From Oscillospiraceae bacterium (GTDB taxonomy: Bacteria; Bacillota; Clostridia; Oscillospirales; CAG-272), in the NCBI GenBank assembly GCA_015063625.1, contig SVTT01000019.1:1-34093 (forward strand): 34,093 bases of DNA, given 5' to 3'. Below the pieces are notes generated by a model, which was not told the origin of the DNA, did no database searches, and saw only the letters and a list, made by a program, of their open reading frames with translations. Positions within the stretch are counted from its first letter, which is position 1. The number at the start of each line of letters is the position of its first letter. Positions 18,573 to 26,147 of the stretch are shown here, piece by piece. The position numbers and the translations under genes are program-made.

Positions 18573-19313
18573 ATGAAGATCGCACAGAAAAGAAAAGAAT
18601 CGGTTCGTCGCATGGTGATGATCGCCATGTTCACCGCCATGGCATACGTTGCCATGCTAGTCATTCACATCAAGGTCGGCTTTCTTACCATGGATGTCAA
18701 GGATGCCGTCATTACGCTCTGTGGGCTCTATTTCGGCCCCGTATCCGCACTTTTTATCTCTATTGCCGTTCCGCTTCTGGAGCTTATATCGGTGAGCACC
18801 ACGGGCGCCTACGGTCTCATCATGAACATACTTGGCTCGGTTTCCTTCTCGGTTACCGCTTCCTTGCTCTATAAATGGAAAAAGACGCTGCGTGGGGCAA
18901 TCGTGGCACTGCTCTCGGGCGCATTGCTTATGACCGCAGTCATGCTGATTGCAAATTTGTTCATCACTCCGCTGTTTCTCGGCACGCCCAGAGAGGCGGT
19001 GGAGGCAATGATCCCCACGCTGCTTTTGCCCTTTAATCTGCTCAAGGCAACGGTGAATGTCGGCGTTGTGCTGTTGCTCTATAAGCCGCTTTCCAAGGCG
19101 CTGCGCAGGTTGGGCATTCTTTCTCGCGGCAGCAAGCCTGCTCCGACGGAGCACGTTGTTGCCGAGGATGCGCAAAACTCGGCACAGTATGCCACTAAAT
19201 CCAAAAAGATGCCGATTTCGCTCCTCGTGCTGATCGCAGCGCTTGTGCTGATCGTCGGCTCGCTTGTGTTGATTTTTACCGTTCTCGGCGGAAAATTCGA
19301 CTTCGGCGTCTGA
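18573..19313 (+). CDS. ribU: Riboflavin ECF transporter S component, with C-terminal extension
   Basis: 246 residues from ATG 18573 (RBS AGGGAGG, 18561-18567). A longer in-frame start lies inside the riboswitch and is rejected. RibU binds riboflavin in the membrane and works with the shared EcfT/EcfA energising module, which is not encoded here. The core (1-175) has about six hydrophobic helices. It includes KVGFLTMDVKDAVITLCGLY near 31-50, the RibU-type motif with its DxKD, and NLLKATVNVGVVLLLY near 152-167. After residue ~180 comes a charged linker and a seventh hydrophobic segment (about 213-237), ending GGKFDFGV. RibU is usually about 190-210 residues, so this tail is extra. The FMN riboswitch upstream fixes the substrate. 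Confidence 0.92.
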   Translation: MKIAQKRKESVRRMVMIAMFTAMAYVAMLVIHIKVGFLTMDVKDAVITLCGLYFGPVSALFISIAVPLLELISVSTTGAYGLIMNILGSVSFSVTASLLYKWKKTLRGAIVALLSGALLMTAVMLIANLFITPLFLGTPREAVEAMIPTLLLPFNLLKATVNVGVVLLLYKPLSKALRRLGILSRGSKPAPTEHVVAEDAQNSAQYATKSKKMPISLLVLIAALVLIVGSLVLIFTVLGGKFDFGV

Positions 19314-19319
19314 TAAGGC

Positions 19320-19348
19320 TTGATTTTTTTCGACGTCTGGTATATAAT
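19320..19348 (+). promoter_or_regulatory. Orphan consensus-like promoter downstream of ribU
   Basis: TTGATT (19320-19325), 17-bp spacer, TATAAT (19343-19348). The next gene on this strand starts ~490 bases away, so either a long leader or a small RNA would be made. Confidence 0.5.
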
Positions 19349-19530
19349 ATATATCGTATTTGATATATCGTATTGGCTAGGCAAGAGGGAGTGATCCGAA
19401 CTCGGTTTTGCGAGGCAGATATCCGCATCCGCATCGGGGAATTCCCTTGTCATATCCGCATATGACTGCAAGAATTTCCCTTGCGTCTGCAAATATTTGC
19501 TCTCTCAAAATTCGGATGATGTCATGGATG
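19349..19530 (+). other. Gene-free stretch with small hairpins (possible RNA)
   Basis: No convincing reading frame. Near the promoter a direct repeat, GATATATCGTATT-like, occurs twice. Further on there is a GGGAATTCCC palindrome, a perfect GTCATAT/ATATGAC hairpin with CCGC loop (19449-19466), and a GCAAG/CTTGC hairpin (19468-19484). No U-rich terminator was seen at its end. It may be a small RNA or merely a leader. Confidence 0.3.
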
Positions 19531-19531
19531 T

Positions 19532-19764
19532 GTCGTCGAGGACGCCGACCCCTACCCCCCCGTTGTCATCCTGAGCGAAGGGCGAAGCCTGCGGTCGAAC
19601 CCGTAGGGCGATGCGGAGCATCGGGATCTGCGAGGGGATGACGGATATAAGGGCGTGCTGCGAGGTGCGGGCAAACGGGTCGTCGAGGACGCCGACCCCT
19701 ACCGGTTTTGATCATTCCGAGCGTGCTGCGAGGGCGCCGAAAACGGGTCGTCGAGGACGCCGAA
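19532..19764 (-). repeat. Inverted copies of the ~70-bp repeat family plus an inserted palindromic element
   Basis: The core GTCGTCGAGGACGCCGAC occurs near 19532, 19679 and 19747 (last two 68 bp apart), the reverse complement of the unit at 133-590. The middle copy is nearly full length, including the TGATCATTCCGAGCGTGCTG arm. Between the first two copies lies a 79-bp segment (19564-19642) with inverted ends GTCATCC/GGATGAC. That resembles the TCATCCTGAGCGAAG-type dispersed repeat seen in many bacterial genomes. No gene is seen in 19314-19836. Confidence 0.8.
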
Positions 19765-19836
19765 AACGCTGAAAACAGAGGGCTTTGGGGCGAGCCTTGA
19801 TCACGCCCTCTTGTCCCTTGGAAAAGGAGAACTGTG

Positions 19837-20349
19837 ATGCACGCCATGATTGCGGCAATCGAAAACTGGATCACGGGAACGCTTGGCACACACCTTGGCG
19901 TATTTCTGTGCTCCATGATCCCCATCATTGAGTTGCGCGGTGCCATTCCTCTTGGCGCGGCATTGGGGCTTCCCTGGTGGCAGAATTATCTTTTTGCGGT
20001 GCTCGGCAATATGATTCCCGTGCCCTTTATTCTGCTTTTCATTCGCAAGCTCATTGCATGGATGCAAAAAAGCCGCGTCAAGCTTTTTCGGCGATTTGCC
20101 GATTGGCTGGTCGCAAAGGCAGAAAAAAACCGCGAGAGGATCGCAAAATACTCCTTTTTCGGTGTCTGTCTGTTCGTGGCGATCCCACTGCCCGTGACAG
20201 GTGCGTGGACAGGCTCGCTGGTTGCCGCCACCATTCGCATGAACTTCTTCAAGGCATTGCTTTCTTGCCTGCTCGGCGTGATGATCGCGGGTGTGATCAT
20301 GACGCTCGGCTCCTACGGCGTGGTTGCCGCATTTTCGTTTTTTGCATGA
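19837..20349 (+). CDS. Small multidrug export family protein (COG2426/PF06695-like)
   Basis: 170 residues from ATG 19837. A GTG three bases upstream (19834) is possible, but the AAGGAG RBS (19824-19829) is better spaced for the ATG. Hydrophobic helices lie near 15-35, 45-68, 105-130 and 140-168. Signature segments are MIPIIELRGAIPLGAALGLP near residues 27-46, GNMIPVPFILLF, and AIPLPVTGAWTGSLVAA near 115-131, typical of the Sm_multidrug_ex family. The family name comes from early annotation. Real transport activity is poorly established, and the fold resembles the DedA/SNARE-associated group. It is 54 nt ahead of metK and may be cotranscribed. Confidence 0.82.
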   Translation: MHAMIAAIENWITGTLGTHLGVFLCSMIPIIELRGAIPLGAALGLPWWQNYLFAVLGNMIPVPFILLFIRKLIAWMQKSRVKLFRRFADWLVAKAEKNRERIAKYSFFGVCLFVAIPLPVTGAWTGSLVAATIRMNFFKALLSCLLGVMIAGVIMTLGSYGVVAAFSFFA

Positions 20350-20359
20350 TCGATGCTTT

Positions 20360-20376
20360 GCACCGTGCTGCGGTGC
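20360..20376 (+). other. Small hairpin before metK
   Basis: GCACCG and CGGTGC form a 6-bp stem with a TGCTG loop, with no U-run. It is too short and too simple to be a SAM riboswitch. Confidence 0.3.
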
Positions 20377-20403
20377 CAGTCATCTTGAAATCCGGAGGAA
20401 TTT

Positions 20404-21591
20404 ATGAACCGTAAAAGAATGTTGTTTACTTCCGAGTCCGTGACCGAGGGACATCCCGATAAGATCTGTGATAAGATCTCGGATGCCATTCTTGACGAGA
20501 TGCTTCGCCAGGATCCCATGTCCCGTGTTGCCTGTGAAACCTTTTGCACGACGGGTCTTGTGACCGTCATGGGTGAGGTGACGACCAGTGCCTTCGTGGA
20601 CATTCAGTCGGTGGTGCGCGAAACTGTGCGCGAGATCGGCTATGACCGTGCAAAATACGGCTTTGACTGTGACAGCTGCGGTGTGCTCAGCTCGATCCAC
20701 GAGCAATCGCCCGATATCGCGATGGGTGTTGACCGTGCTCTTGAGGCAAAGGAGGGCGCGATGCAGGACGATAAGGACACGGGTGCGGGTGACCAGGGTA
20801 TGATGTTCGGTTATGCCTGTAACGAAACGCCCGAGCTGATGCCTCTGCCGATTTCGCTTGCACACAAGCTGGCAAAGCGCCTGACCGATGTGCGCAAAAG
20901 CGGCACACTTGCCTATCTGCGTCCCGACGGAAAGACGCAGGTTACGGTGGAATATATCGATGACCGTCCCTCTCGCGTCGATACCGTCGTGATCTCTACT
21001 CAGCACGCGCCCGATGTGGACAGTGCCACCATTCGCGCCGACGTGATCCGTGAGGTGATCAAGCCCATTATTCCCGCGGAGCTGCTGGATGAAAAGACCG
21101 TCATCTTCGTCAATCCCACGGGGCGCTTTGTCGTAGGCGGTCCTGCGGGTGATACGGGGCTTACGGGCAGAAAGATCATCGTGGATACATATGGCGGATA
21201 TGCCCGTCACGGCGGCGGTGCCTTCTCGGGCAAGGACCCCACAAAGGTAGACCGTTCTGCCTGCTATGCCGCACGCTATATCGCCAAGAACGTGGTGGCG
21301 GCAGGCCTGGCAGAGAAGTGCGAGGTGCAGGTTGCTTATGCGATCGGCGTTGCACGTCCCGTTTCCCTCATGATCGACACGTTCGGCACGGGAAAGGTGA
21401 GCGAGGAGCAGATCGCCGAGGCAGTCAACCGTCATTTCGATCTTCGTCCCGCCGCCATTATTGAGCGCTTTGGTCTGCGCCGTCCCATTTATGCGCAGGT
21501 CGCCGCATACGGCCATATGGGACGTGAGGATCTGGATATTCCGTGGGAGCAGCGTGATATGGCGCCCCTGCTTGCCGCAGAGCTTCTCTGA
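20404..21591 (+). CDS. metK: S-adenosylmethionine synthetase
   Basis: 395 residues, the normal length. It forms SAM from methionine and ATP in the cytoplasm as a tetramer. Motifs seen: [12 protein letters not shown] (16-27), [12 protein letters not shown] (127-138, the PROSITE signature region), and [17 protein letters not shown] with the P-loop-like GGGAF. The C-terminus, [11 protein letters not shown], is typical. RBS CCGGAGGA precedes ATG 20404. No SAM riboswitch or T-box is seen in the 54-nt upstream gap, unlike many Firmicutes metK genes. Any regulation would have to lie before the 19837 gene. Confidence 0.97.
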   Translation: MNRKRMLFTSESVTEGHPDKICDKISDAILDEMLRQDPMSRVACETFCTTGLVTVMGEVTTSAFVDIQSVVRETVREIGYDRAKYGFDCDSCGVLSSIHEQSPDIAMGVDRALEAKEGAMQDDKDTGAGDQGMMFGYACNETPELMPLPISLAHKLAKRLTDVRKSGTLAYLRPDGKTQVTVEYIDDRPSRVDTVVISTQHAPDVDSATIRADVIREVIKPIIPAELLDEKTVIFVNPTGRFVVGGPAGDTGLTGRKIIVDTYGGYARHGGGAFSGKDPTKVDRSACYAARYIAKNVVAAGLAEKCEVQVAYAIGVARPVSLMIDTFGTGKVSEEQIAEAVNRHFDLRPAAIIERFGLRRPIYAQVAAYGHMGREDLDIPWEQRDMAPLLAAELL

Positions 21592-21645
21592 AAATAACAG
21601 CAATCGCACCGTTTTGCATAAACTGCCCCCGAGGGGGTGGTGATC

Positions 21646-21957
21646 GTGGCTATTACCGTTGCGAGGGTGACCCTGTCGCTCTTCGCCGTGTTCGGCCTTT
21701 ATGCGGCGGTGCGGTTGCTTTTGCTGGGCAGGCTACCCTATGGTGAGCGCGCCGTAGTGATCGAGGTACGGGAAGCGCTGGAGCCGGAAGCGCTTTGTGT
21801 GCTGGTTGTCGGTGCATGCGAGAGCTTTGTGCTGGAGCGTCGGGGCAGCGTGATCCTTTTGCTTGAGGCAACGCTTGACAATTGCCGAGAGCTTTGTCTT
21901 GCCGCCGAACAGGCGGGGGCAAAATGTTATCTTGTCACATTTGAGGGAAGGAAGTGA
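21646..21957 (+). CDS. Small hypothetical protein with N-terminal membrane anchor
   Basis: Not recognised. About 103 residues from GTG 21646. Earlier GTGs at 21637 and 21640 are in frame, but the GAGGGGG RBS (21631-21637) fits 21646 best. Residues 4-25 form one hydrophobic helix. The rest is soluble, with alternating hydrophobic strands (AVVIEVREAL, EALCVLVV, SVILLLEATLD) and a final CYLVTFEGRK. The pattern resembles a small alpha/beta domain facing the cytoplasm. It sits 54 nt after metK and four bases before recD2, so it belongs to that operon. It could be a membrane-tethered accessory protein, but no function can be given. Confidence 0.6.
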   Translation: MAITVARVTLSLFAVFGLYAAVRLLLLGRLPYGERAVVIEVREALEPEALCVLVVGACESFVLERRGSVILLLEATLDNCRELCLAAEQAGAKCYLVTFEGRK

Positions 21958-21961
21958 AGGG

Positions 21962-24211
21962 ATGGATCGGGAAGTGGAAAAGGACACCGCCGACGGCACT
22001 CAACGCCTGGTCGGCAGTGTGGAGAGCGTCATATTTGCCAATGAGGATAACGGCTATGCCATCCTTGACTTCGGTACGGAGGACAACGAGCTGATCACCA
22101 TTGTGGGAACGATGCCCTATGTTTGCGAGGGGGATGAGCTGACGGTGTTCGGCAAATGGGTGCATAACCCCAAATACGGGCGTCAATTTGCTGTCGAGCA
22201 GTATGAAAAGCGACTGCCCTCGGATGCCGCTGCCATTTTGCGGTATCTTTCCTCGGGTGCCATTAAGGGAATCGGGCCGAAGAAGGCGCAGCGGATCGTG
22301 GATCTTTTCGGCGAGGATACCTTTGAGGTGCTGGAGCATCATGCCGACTGGCTCACGCAGATCCCGGGCATCAATCGCCGCGTGGCAGACGCGATCTCGG
22401 CGGAATTCAAGCGTCAGTCTGGGATCCGCGGTGCGATGATGTTCTTCCGTGAGTTCTTTGGCGCCGCGCTGACCGTACGCATCTATCACGCATGGGGGTC
22501 CGGTGCTGTGGATCGTGCAAAGACAAATCCGTATGCCCTTTGCGAGGAGATCGAGGGAATCGGCTTTGAGAAGGCGGATATGATGGCGGAGCGCCTCGGC
22601 TTTGATAAAAGCGGTATCGAGCGTGTGAAAAGCGGCATCCTGTATGTGCTTTCCTATAACGAGAGTAACCACGGGCATACCTGTTTGCCGCGCGAGATGT
22701 TGTTGGAAGCTGCCGTAAGACTGCTTGGCGTAGAGCGCGAGCGTGCAGAGGAGGCAGAGAGAGCGCTGCTGAAGGAGCATAAGCTCTGCCGTATGCGCAC
22801 GCTGACCGATGAGGGCGAAGCGGTGTACGTTTATGACCGTACCTACTATCGCTATGAGCGACAGATCGCGGAGAAGCTGGTTCTGCTGGAGAAAAGCTGT
22901 ATCCGCATTGAAAATACTGATATTGAGGGCTTTATCCGTCGCGAGGAGCGTATGGGCGGCATTGCCTACGCATCCTTGCAAAAGCTTGCCATTGCGCTTG
23001 CACTGGAAAACGGCGTGATGATCCTGACGGGCGGTCCCGGGACGGGAAAGACCACCGTGGTACGCGCTCTGATGCGTATCTTTGACAGTATGGAGCTGCG
23101 CGTGGCGCTTGCCGCGCCCACGGGGCGTGCCGCAAAGCGACTTTCCGAGGCAACGGTATCCGAGGCAAAGACGGTACATCGGTTGCTGGAGATGAACTTT
23201 TCGGGTAACGGGCGTGCCGAGTTTATGCGCAATGAGCAAAATCGGCTGGAGGAGGATGTGATCATCGTGGACGAGAGCTCCATGCTTGACGTCATGCTGA
23301 CCTCGGCACTGCTCACGGCGATCAAGCCGGGCGCGCGCCTGATCCTGATCGGTGACGCCGATCAGCTTCCCTCGGTCGGTGCAGGCAACGTGCTTGGAGA
23401 CCTCATTGCATCGAAGCGCTTTCCCACGGTGTCGCTCACCGAGATCTTCAGGCAGGCAGAGCACAGCCTGATTGTGACCAATGCGCACGCCATCAATCGC
23501 GGAGAAATGCCCCGACTTGATGTGAAAGACAACGACTTCTTTTATCTTGCAAGGAGCAGTGATCGCGAGATCGCCGCCACCGTTGCGGATCTTTGTCATA
23601 AGCGACTGCCGCGCACCTACGGGGCGGAGATCGTGGGCGGTATTCAGGTGATCTGCCCTTCACGGAAGGGAGAGGCGGGAACCGAGAATCTCAATCGTGT
23701 TCTGCAAGCCACACTCAATCCGCCTGCGCCCTATAAGCGGGAGCACCGCGTGCGCGATCTCGTGATGAGAGAGGGGGATCGCGTGATGCAGGTCCGCAAC
23801 AATTATGATCTGACGTGGGAACGGGGTGACGAGGTCGGATACGGTGTGTTTAACGGCGATATCGGTATCATCGAGGAGATCGATCCTCGTGAAAGGTCGC
23901 TGACCGTTGCCTTTGACGATCGCCATGCAACCTATGATTTTACGGGGCTGGATGAGCTGGAGCTTGCCTATGCCGTGACGGTCCATAAAAGCCAGGGTAG
24001 TGAATACCCCGTGGTCATATTGCCCCTTTGCCATACCGCGCCCATGCTGGAAACGCGCAATCTCTTTTATACCGCCGTGACCAGAGCGCAGCGCATGGTC
24101 ATCCTTGTGGGGCGTGAGGAGGTTGCTGCGCGTATGGTGCAAAACAATCGGCAGTCCATGCGCTATACGGGGCTGGCGGCAAGGCTTTGCACGGGAAAAG
24201 AGGGAGAATGA
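21962..24211 (+). CDS. recD2: RecD2-type 5'-3' DNA helicase (RecD/TraA family)
   Basis: 749 residues from ATG 21962; earlier in-frame codons lie inside the previous gene. RecD2 is the RecBC-independent helicase involved in repair and recombination. An N-terminal OB-like region comes first. A helix-hairpin-helix segment with GAIKGIGPKKAQRIV and IPGINRRVADAI follows near 97-145. Walker A is GGPGTGKT (357-364, K363), motif II is DESSMLD (from D437), motif III is GDADQLPSVGAGN, and later come TVHKSQGSEYPVVILP and FYTAVTRAQRMVILVG (motif VI, with the arginine finger). All catalytic residues are present. The stop overlaps the comF start region. Confidence 0.95.
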   Translation: MDREVEKDTADGTQRLVGSVESVIFANEDNGYAILDFGTEDNELITIVGTMPYVCEGDELTVFGKWVHNPKYGRQFAVEQYEKRLPSDAAAILRYLSSGAIKGIGPKKAQRIVDLFGEDTFEVLEHHADWLTQIPGINRRVADAISAEFKRQSGIRGAMMFFREFFGAALTVRIYHAWGSGAVDRAKTNPYALCEEIEGIGFEKADMMAERLGFDKSGIERVKSGILYVLSYNESNHGHTCLPREMLLEAAVRLLGVERERAEEAERALLKEHKLCRMRTLTDEGEAVYVYDRTYYRYERQIAEKLVLLEKSCIRIENTDIEGFIRREERMGGIAYASLQKLAIALALENGVMILTGGPGTGKTTVVRALMRIFDSMELRVALAAPTGRAAKRLSEATVSEAKTVHRLLEMNFSGNGRAEFMRNEQNRLEEDVIIVDESSMLDVMLTSALLTAIKPGARLILIGDADQLPSVGAGNVLGDLIASKRFPTVSLTEIFRQAEHSLIVTNAHAINRGEMPRLDVKDNDFFYLARSSDREIAATVADLCHKRLPRTYGAEIVGGIQVICPSRKGEAGTENLNRVLQATLNPPAPYKREHRVRDLVMREGDRVMQVRNNYDLTWERGDEVGYGVFNGDIGIIEEIDPRERSLTVAFDDRHATYDFTGLDELELAYAVTVHKSQGSEYPVVILPLCHTAPMLETRNLFYTAVTRAQRMVILVGREEVAARMVQNNRQSMRYTGLAARLCTGKEGE

Positions 24212-24948
24212 TGCGCTTTTTTCGTACCGTTTGTGACCTGATTCTTCCGCGCCACTGTATTTCCTGCGGTGCGCCCCTGCGTCCCGAGCCGTACGCCCTG
24301 CACCGTTCGTGGTGTGAAGCGTGTCGGAAAAGCTATCAAAAGGAGCTTCTTGTGCGGTGCGAGGAATGCCTTTGCGCACGCGTTGATTGCCGATGCGTAC
24401 CCAAGGTTATGAAAAAGGCGGGCGTTGATGCGTTTGTCAAGCTTTCTGCATACGGCGAGGAGGAAAAATATACCGTAACGGGCCGTGCCGTGCTCTACCT
24501 CAAGCGACACCGCGACCGTGCCGCCTTCGACCTGATGGCGGGCGAGCTTTCCCCCGGTGTGCTTTCGGCGCTTTCCGAGCTGCAAAAGGAAGAAAAGTCA
24601 GCACCCGATGCGGTGATGACCTGCCTGCCGCGCTCGGATCGAGCGCGCCGAAGGGAGGGCTTTGACCAGGCGGAGGAGCTGGCAAGAATGTTATCCCTGC
24701 GGGTTGGTGTTAGGTTCGAAAGACTGCTTGTGCGACTGCGTGACGCGCTCCCTCAAAAAATGCTGACCGCCGAGGAGCGCTTTGAAAACGTCAAGGGACT
24801 GTTCGGTGTTGTGGGGGAGGTGCGCGGGAGGACCGTGCTCCTGGTCGACGACCTTGTTACCACGGGTGCGGGGATGAGTGAGGCAGCGGAGCTGCTTCGT
24901 GCGGCAGGAGCCGCGCACGTCATTGCCGTCAGTCTTGCCGTGGCTTAG
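24211..24948 (+). CDS. comF: ComF family phosphoribosyltransferase-like protein
   Basis: 245 residues from ATG 24211. An adjacent ATG at 24208 overlaps the recD2 stop and is equally in frame but sits closer to the GAGGGAG RBS. The N-terminus has a zinc-finger-like Cys cluster (C16, C19, C35, C38, then C50, C53, C60, C62). The C-terminal half is a PRTase fold with the RRREGFDQAEELA segment near 148-160 and the PRPP-binding VLLVDDLVTTGAG motif. ComF is a late-competence protein thought to help ssDNA uptake in B. subtilis, and the ComFA helicase is not adjacent here. Coupling to recD2 suggests a DNA-handling role. No clear terminator follows. Confidence 0.88.
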   Translation: MRFFRTVCDLILPRHCISCGAPLRPEPYALHRSWCEACRKSYQKELLVRCEECLCARVDCRCVPKVMKKAGVDAFVKLSAYGEEEKYTVTGRAVLYLKRHRDRAAFDLMAGELSPGVLSALSELQKEEKSAPDAVMTCLPRSDRARRREGFDQAEELARMLSLRVGVRFERLLVRLRDALPQKMLTAEERFENVKGLFGVVGEVRGRTVLLVDDLVTTGAGMSEAAELLRAAGAAHVIAVSLAVA

Positions 24949-25010
24949 CCCCCTACGTCCGAAAATGATGAGGATTTTTGGTGCGACATGCAATTTCTTT
25001 GCTTGAGGGA

Positions 25011-25039
25011 TTGCTTTTCTTGGAAGATTGTAGTATAAT
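25011..25039 (+). promoter_or_regulatory. Promoter of the MreB-like gene
   Basis: TTGCTT (25011-25016), 17-bp spacer, TATAAT (25034-25039), giving a ~45-nt leader. Confidence 0.75.
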
Positions 25040-25091
25040 GATTTTAATATGACCTTATCATCGGTCACACTGCGCGGAAAGGAGGGATCAC

Positions 25092-26066
25092 GTGCTTCGA
25101 AGAGGAATCGGTATTGATATCGGTACAACGCAAACCACGATCTGTTCGGCAGAGGACGGTATTTTGCTCCGCGAGCCGACGGTAGCGGCGGTTGACGTCG
25201 ATACGGACGAGGTGCTGGAGGCAGGTGAGCCTGCCATCCGCATGGTGCAGGAGTCGCCCGATAAGCTGCGTCTTTGCTGGCCGGTTTGGGATCCCGTCGT
25301 CAAATGTGCGGGGATCCTCGCGGTCATGCTCCGCATCTTTTTCCGCCGTGCACTTGGGAGAACGCTGCTGCGACCGCAGGTGATGGTGGCGATCCCTTGT
25401 GATCTCACAGAGGCGCAGATCAATGCCGTAGAGGATGCTGTGCTTGCCGCAGGTGCCTCTCGCGTGCATCTGCTTGAAGCGCCGCTTTGCGCGGCACTCG
25501 GAGCAGGCTTTGATTTTTCCTCTCCTGTGGGACAGCTTCTGGTACATATGGGTGCTTCTCGCACCGAGGTCGCCATGATCTTTATCGGGGATATGGTCAC
25601 CCATTCCTCGATCGAAACGGGCGGCAATCAGATCGATTCGGCGATCATCCGTTACATGCGTGCGCGCCACAAGCTTTATATCGGAAAGCGTACCGCGGAG
25701 CAGATCAAGATCCGTATCGGCGTCGTCAGTGAGGGTGGCGAGGAGAAAAAACTGGACGTCAAGGGACGTTATGTCGATACGCGGGTGCCGCGTGTGGTCA
25801 CGCTCTCCTCAAGAGAGATGGTTTGTGCCATGAAGGAGCCCCTTGTTGCCATTCTTGATGCGGTGGTTTCGGTGGTTGAGCAAACGGGTGACGATATGCG
25901 TGCCGACATTGCCAAAAGCGGACTTGTGCTGACGGGCGGAGGAGTTCTTTCGGGCATGGATCAATTTTTTGCAGACGTGCTGGGGCTTCGCTCGCGTGTC
26001 GCTGCCAATGCCGAAACCGCAGCAGCGGAGGGCGCCGCCATCGCACTTTGCCGTCTTGGAAAGTAA
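25092..26066 (+). CDS. Divergent MreB/Mbl-family actin-like protein
   Basis: 324 residues from GTG 25092 (RBS AAAGGAGGGA). MreB polymers guide wall synthesis in rod-shaped cells. The family is clear from phosphate-1 GIDIGTTQT (7-15), the ETGGNQIDSAIIRYMR region, the GKRTAEQIKIRIG segment (near 198-210) and LVLTGGGVLSGMD (adenosine motif). The active site is unusual: phosphate-2 reads LLVHMGASRTEV, with His152 in place of the normally conserved Asp and GAS in place of GGG. The usual EEPMAAAIG reads EAPLCAALG. ATP hydrolysis may therefore be weak or lost. It is monocistronic, with its own promoter and terminator. No mreC or mreD is beside it, so it is probably a paralogue, not the main MreB. 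Confidence 0.8.
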   Translation: MLRRGIGIDIGTTQTTICSAEDGILLREPTVAAVDVDTDEVLEAGEPAIRMVQESPDKLRLCWPVWDPVVKCAGILAVMLRIFFRRALGRTLLRPQVMVAIPCDLTEAQINAVEDAVLAAGASRVHLLEAPLCAALGAGFDFSSPVGQLLVHMGASRTEVAMIFIGDMVTHSSIETGGNQIDSAIIRYMRARHKLYIGKRTAEQIKIRIGVVSEGGEEKKLDVKGRYVDTRVPRVVTLSSREMVCAMKEPLVAILDAVVSVVEQTGDDMRADIAKSGLVLTGGGVLSGMDQFFADVLGLRSRVAANAETAAAEGAAIALCRLGK

Positions 26067-26099
26067 CAGCCTGCTTGCGTCAAGGGCAGGCTGTTTTTT
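26065..26099 (+). terminator. Intrinsic terminator of the MreB-like gene
   Basis: AACAGCCTGC (26065-26074) pairs with GCAGGCTGTT, followed by the rest of a T run. The stem directly overlaps the stop codon. Confidence 0.9.
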
Positions 26100-26147
26100 G
26101 ATAGGATGACCGCGCGGGAAGCCGTGCGTGCCATCGAGGAGGATTTG

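Noticed and set aside
20350-20403. SAM riboswitch or T-box before metK
   Set aside because: The gap is only 54 nt with a 6-bp hairpin and none of the conserved S-box or T-box sequences.
24949-25091. Terminator after comF
   Set aside because: I could not find a stem followed by a U-run. Only the promoter of the next gene is convincing.
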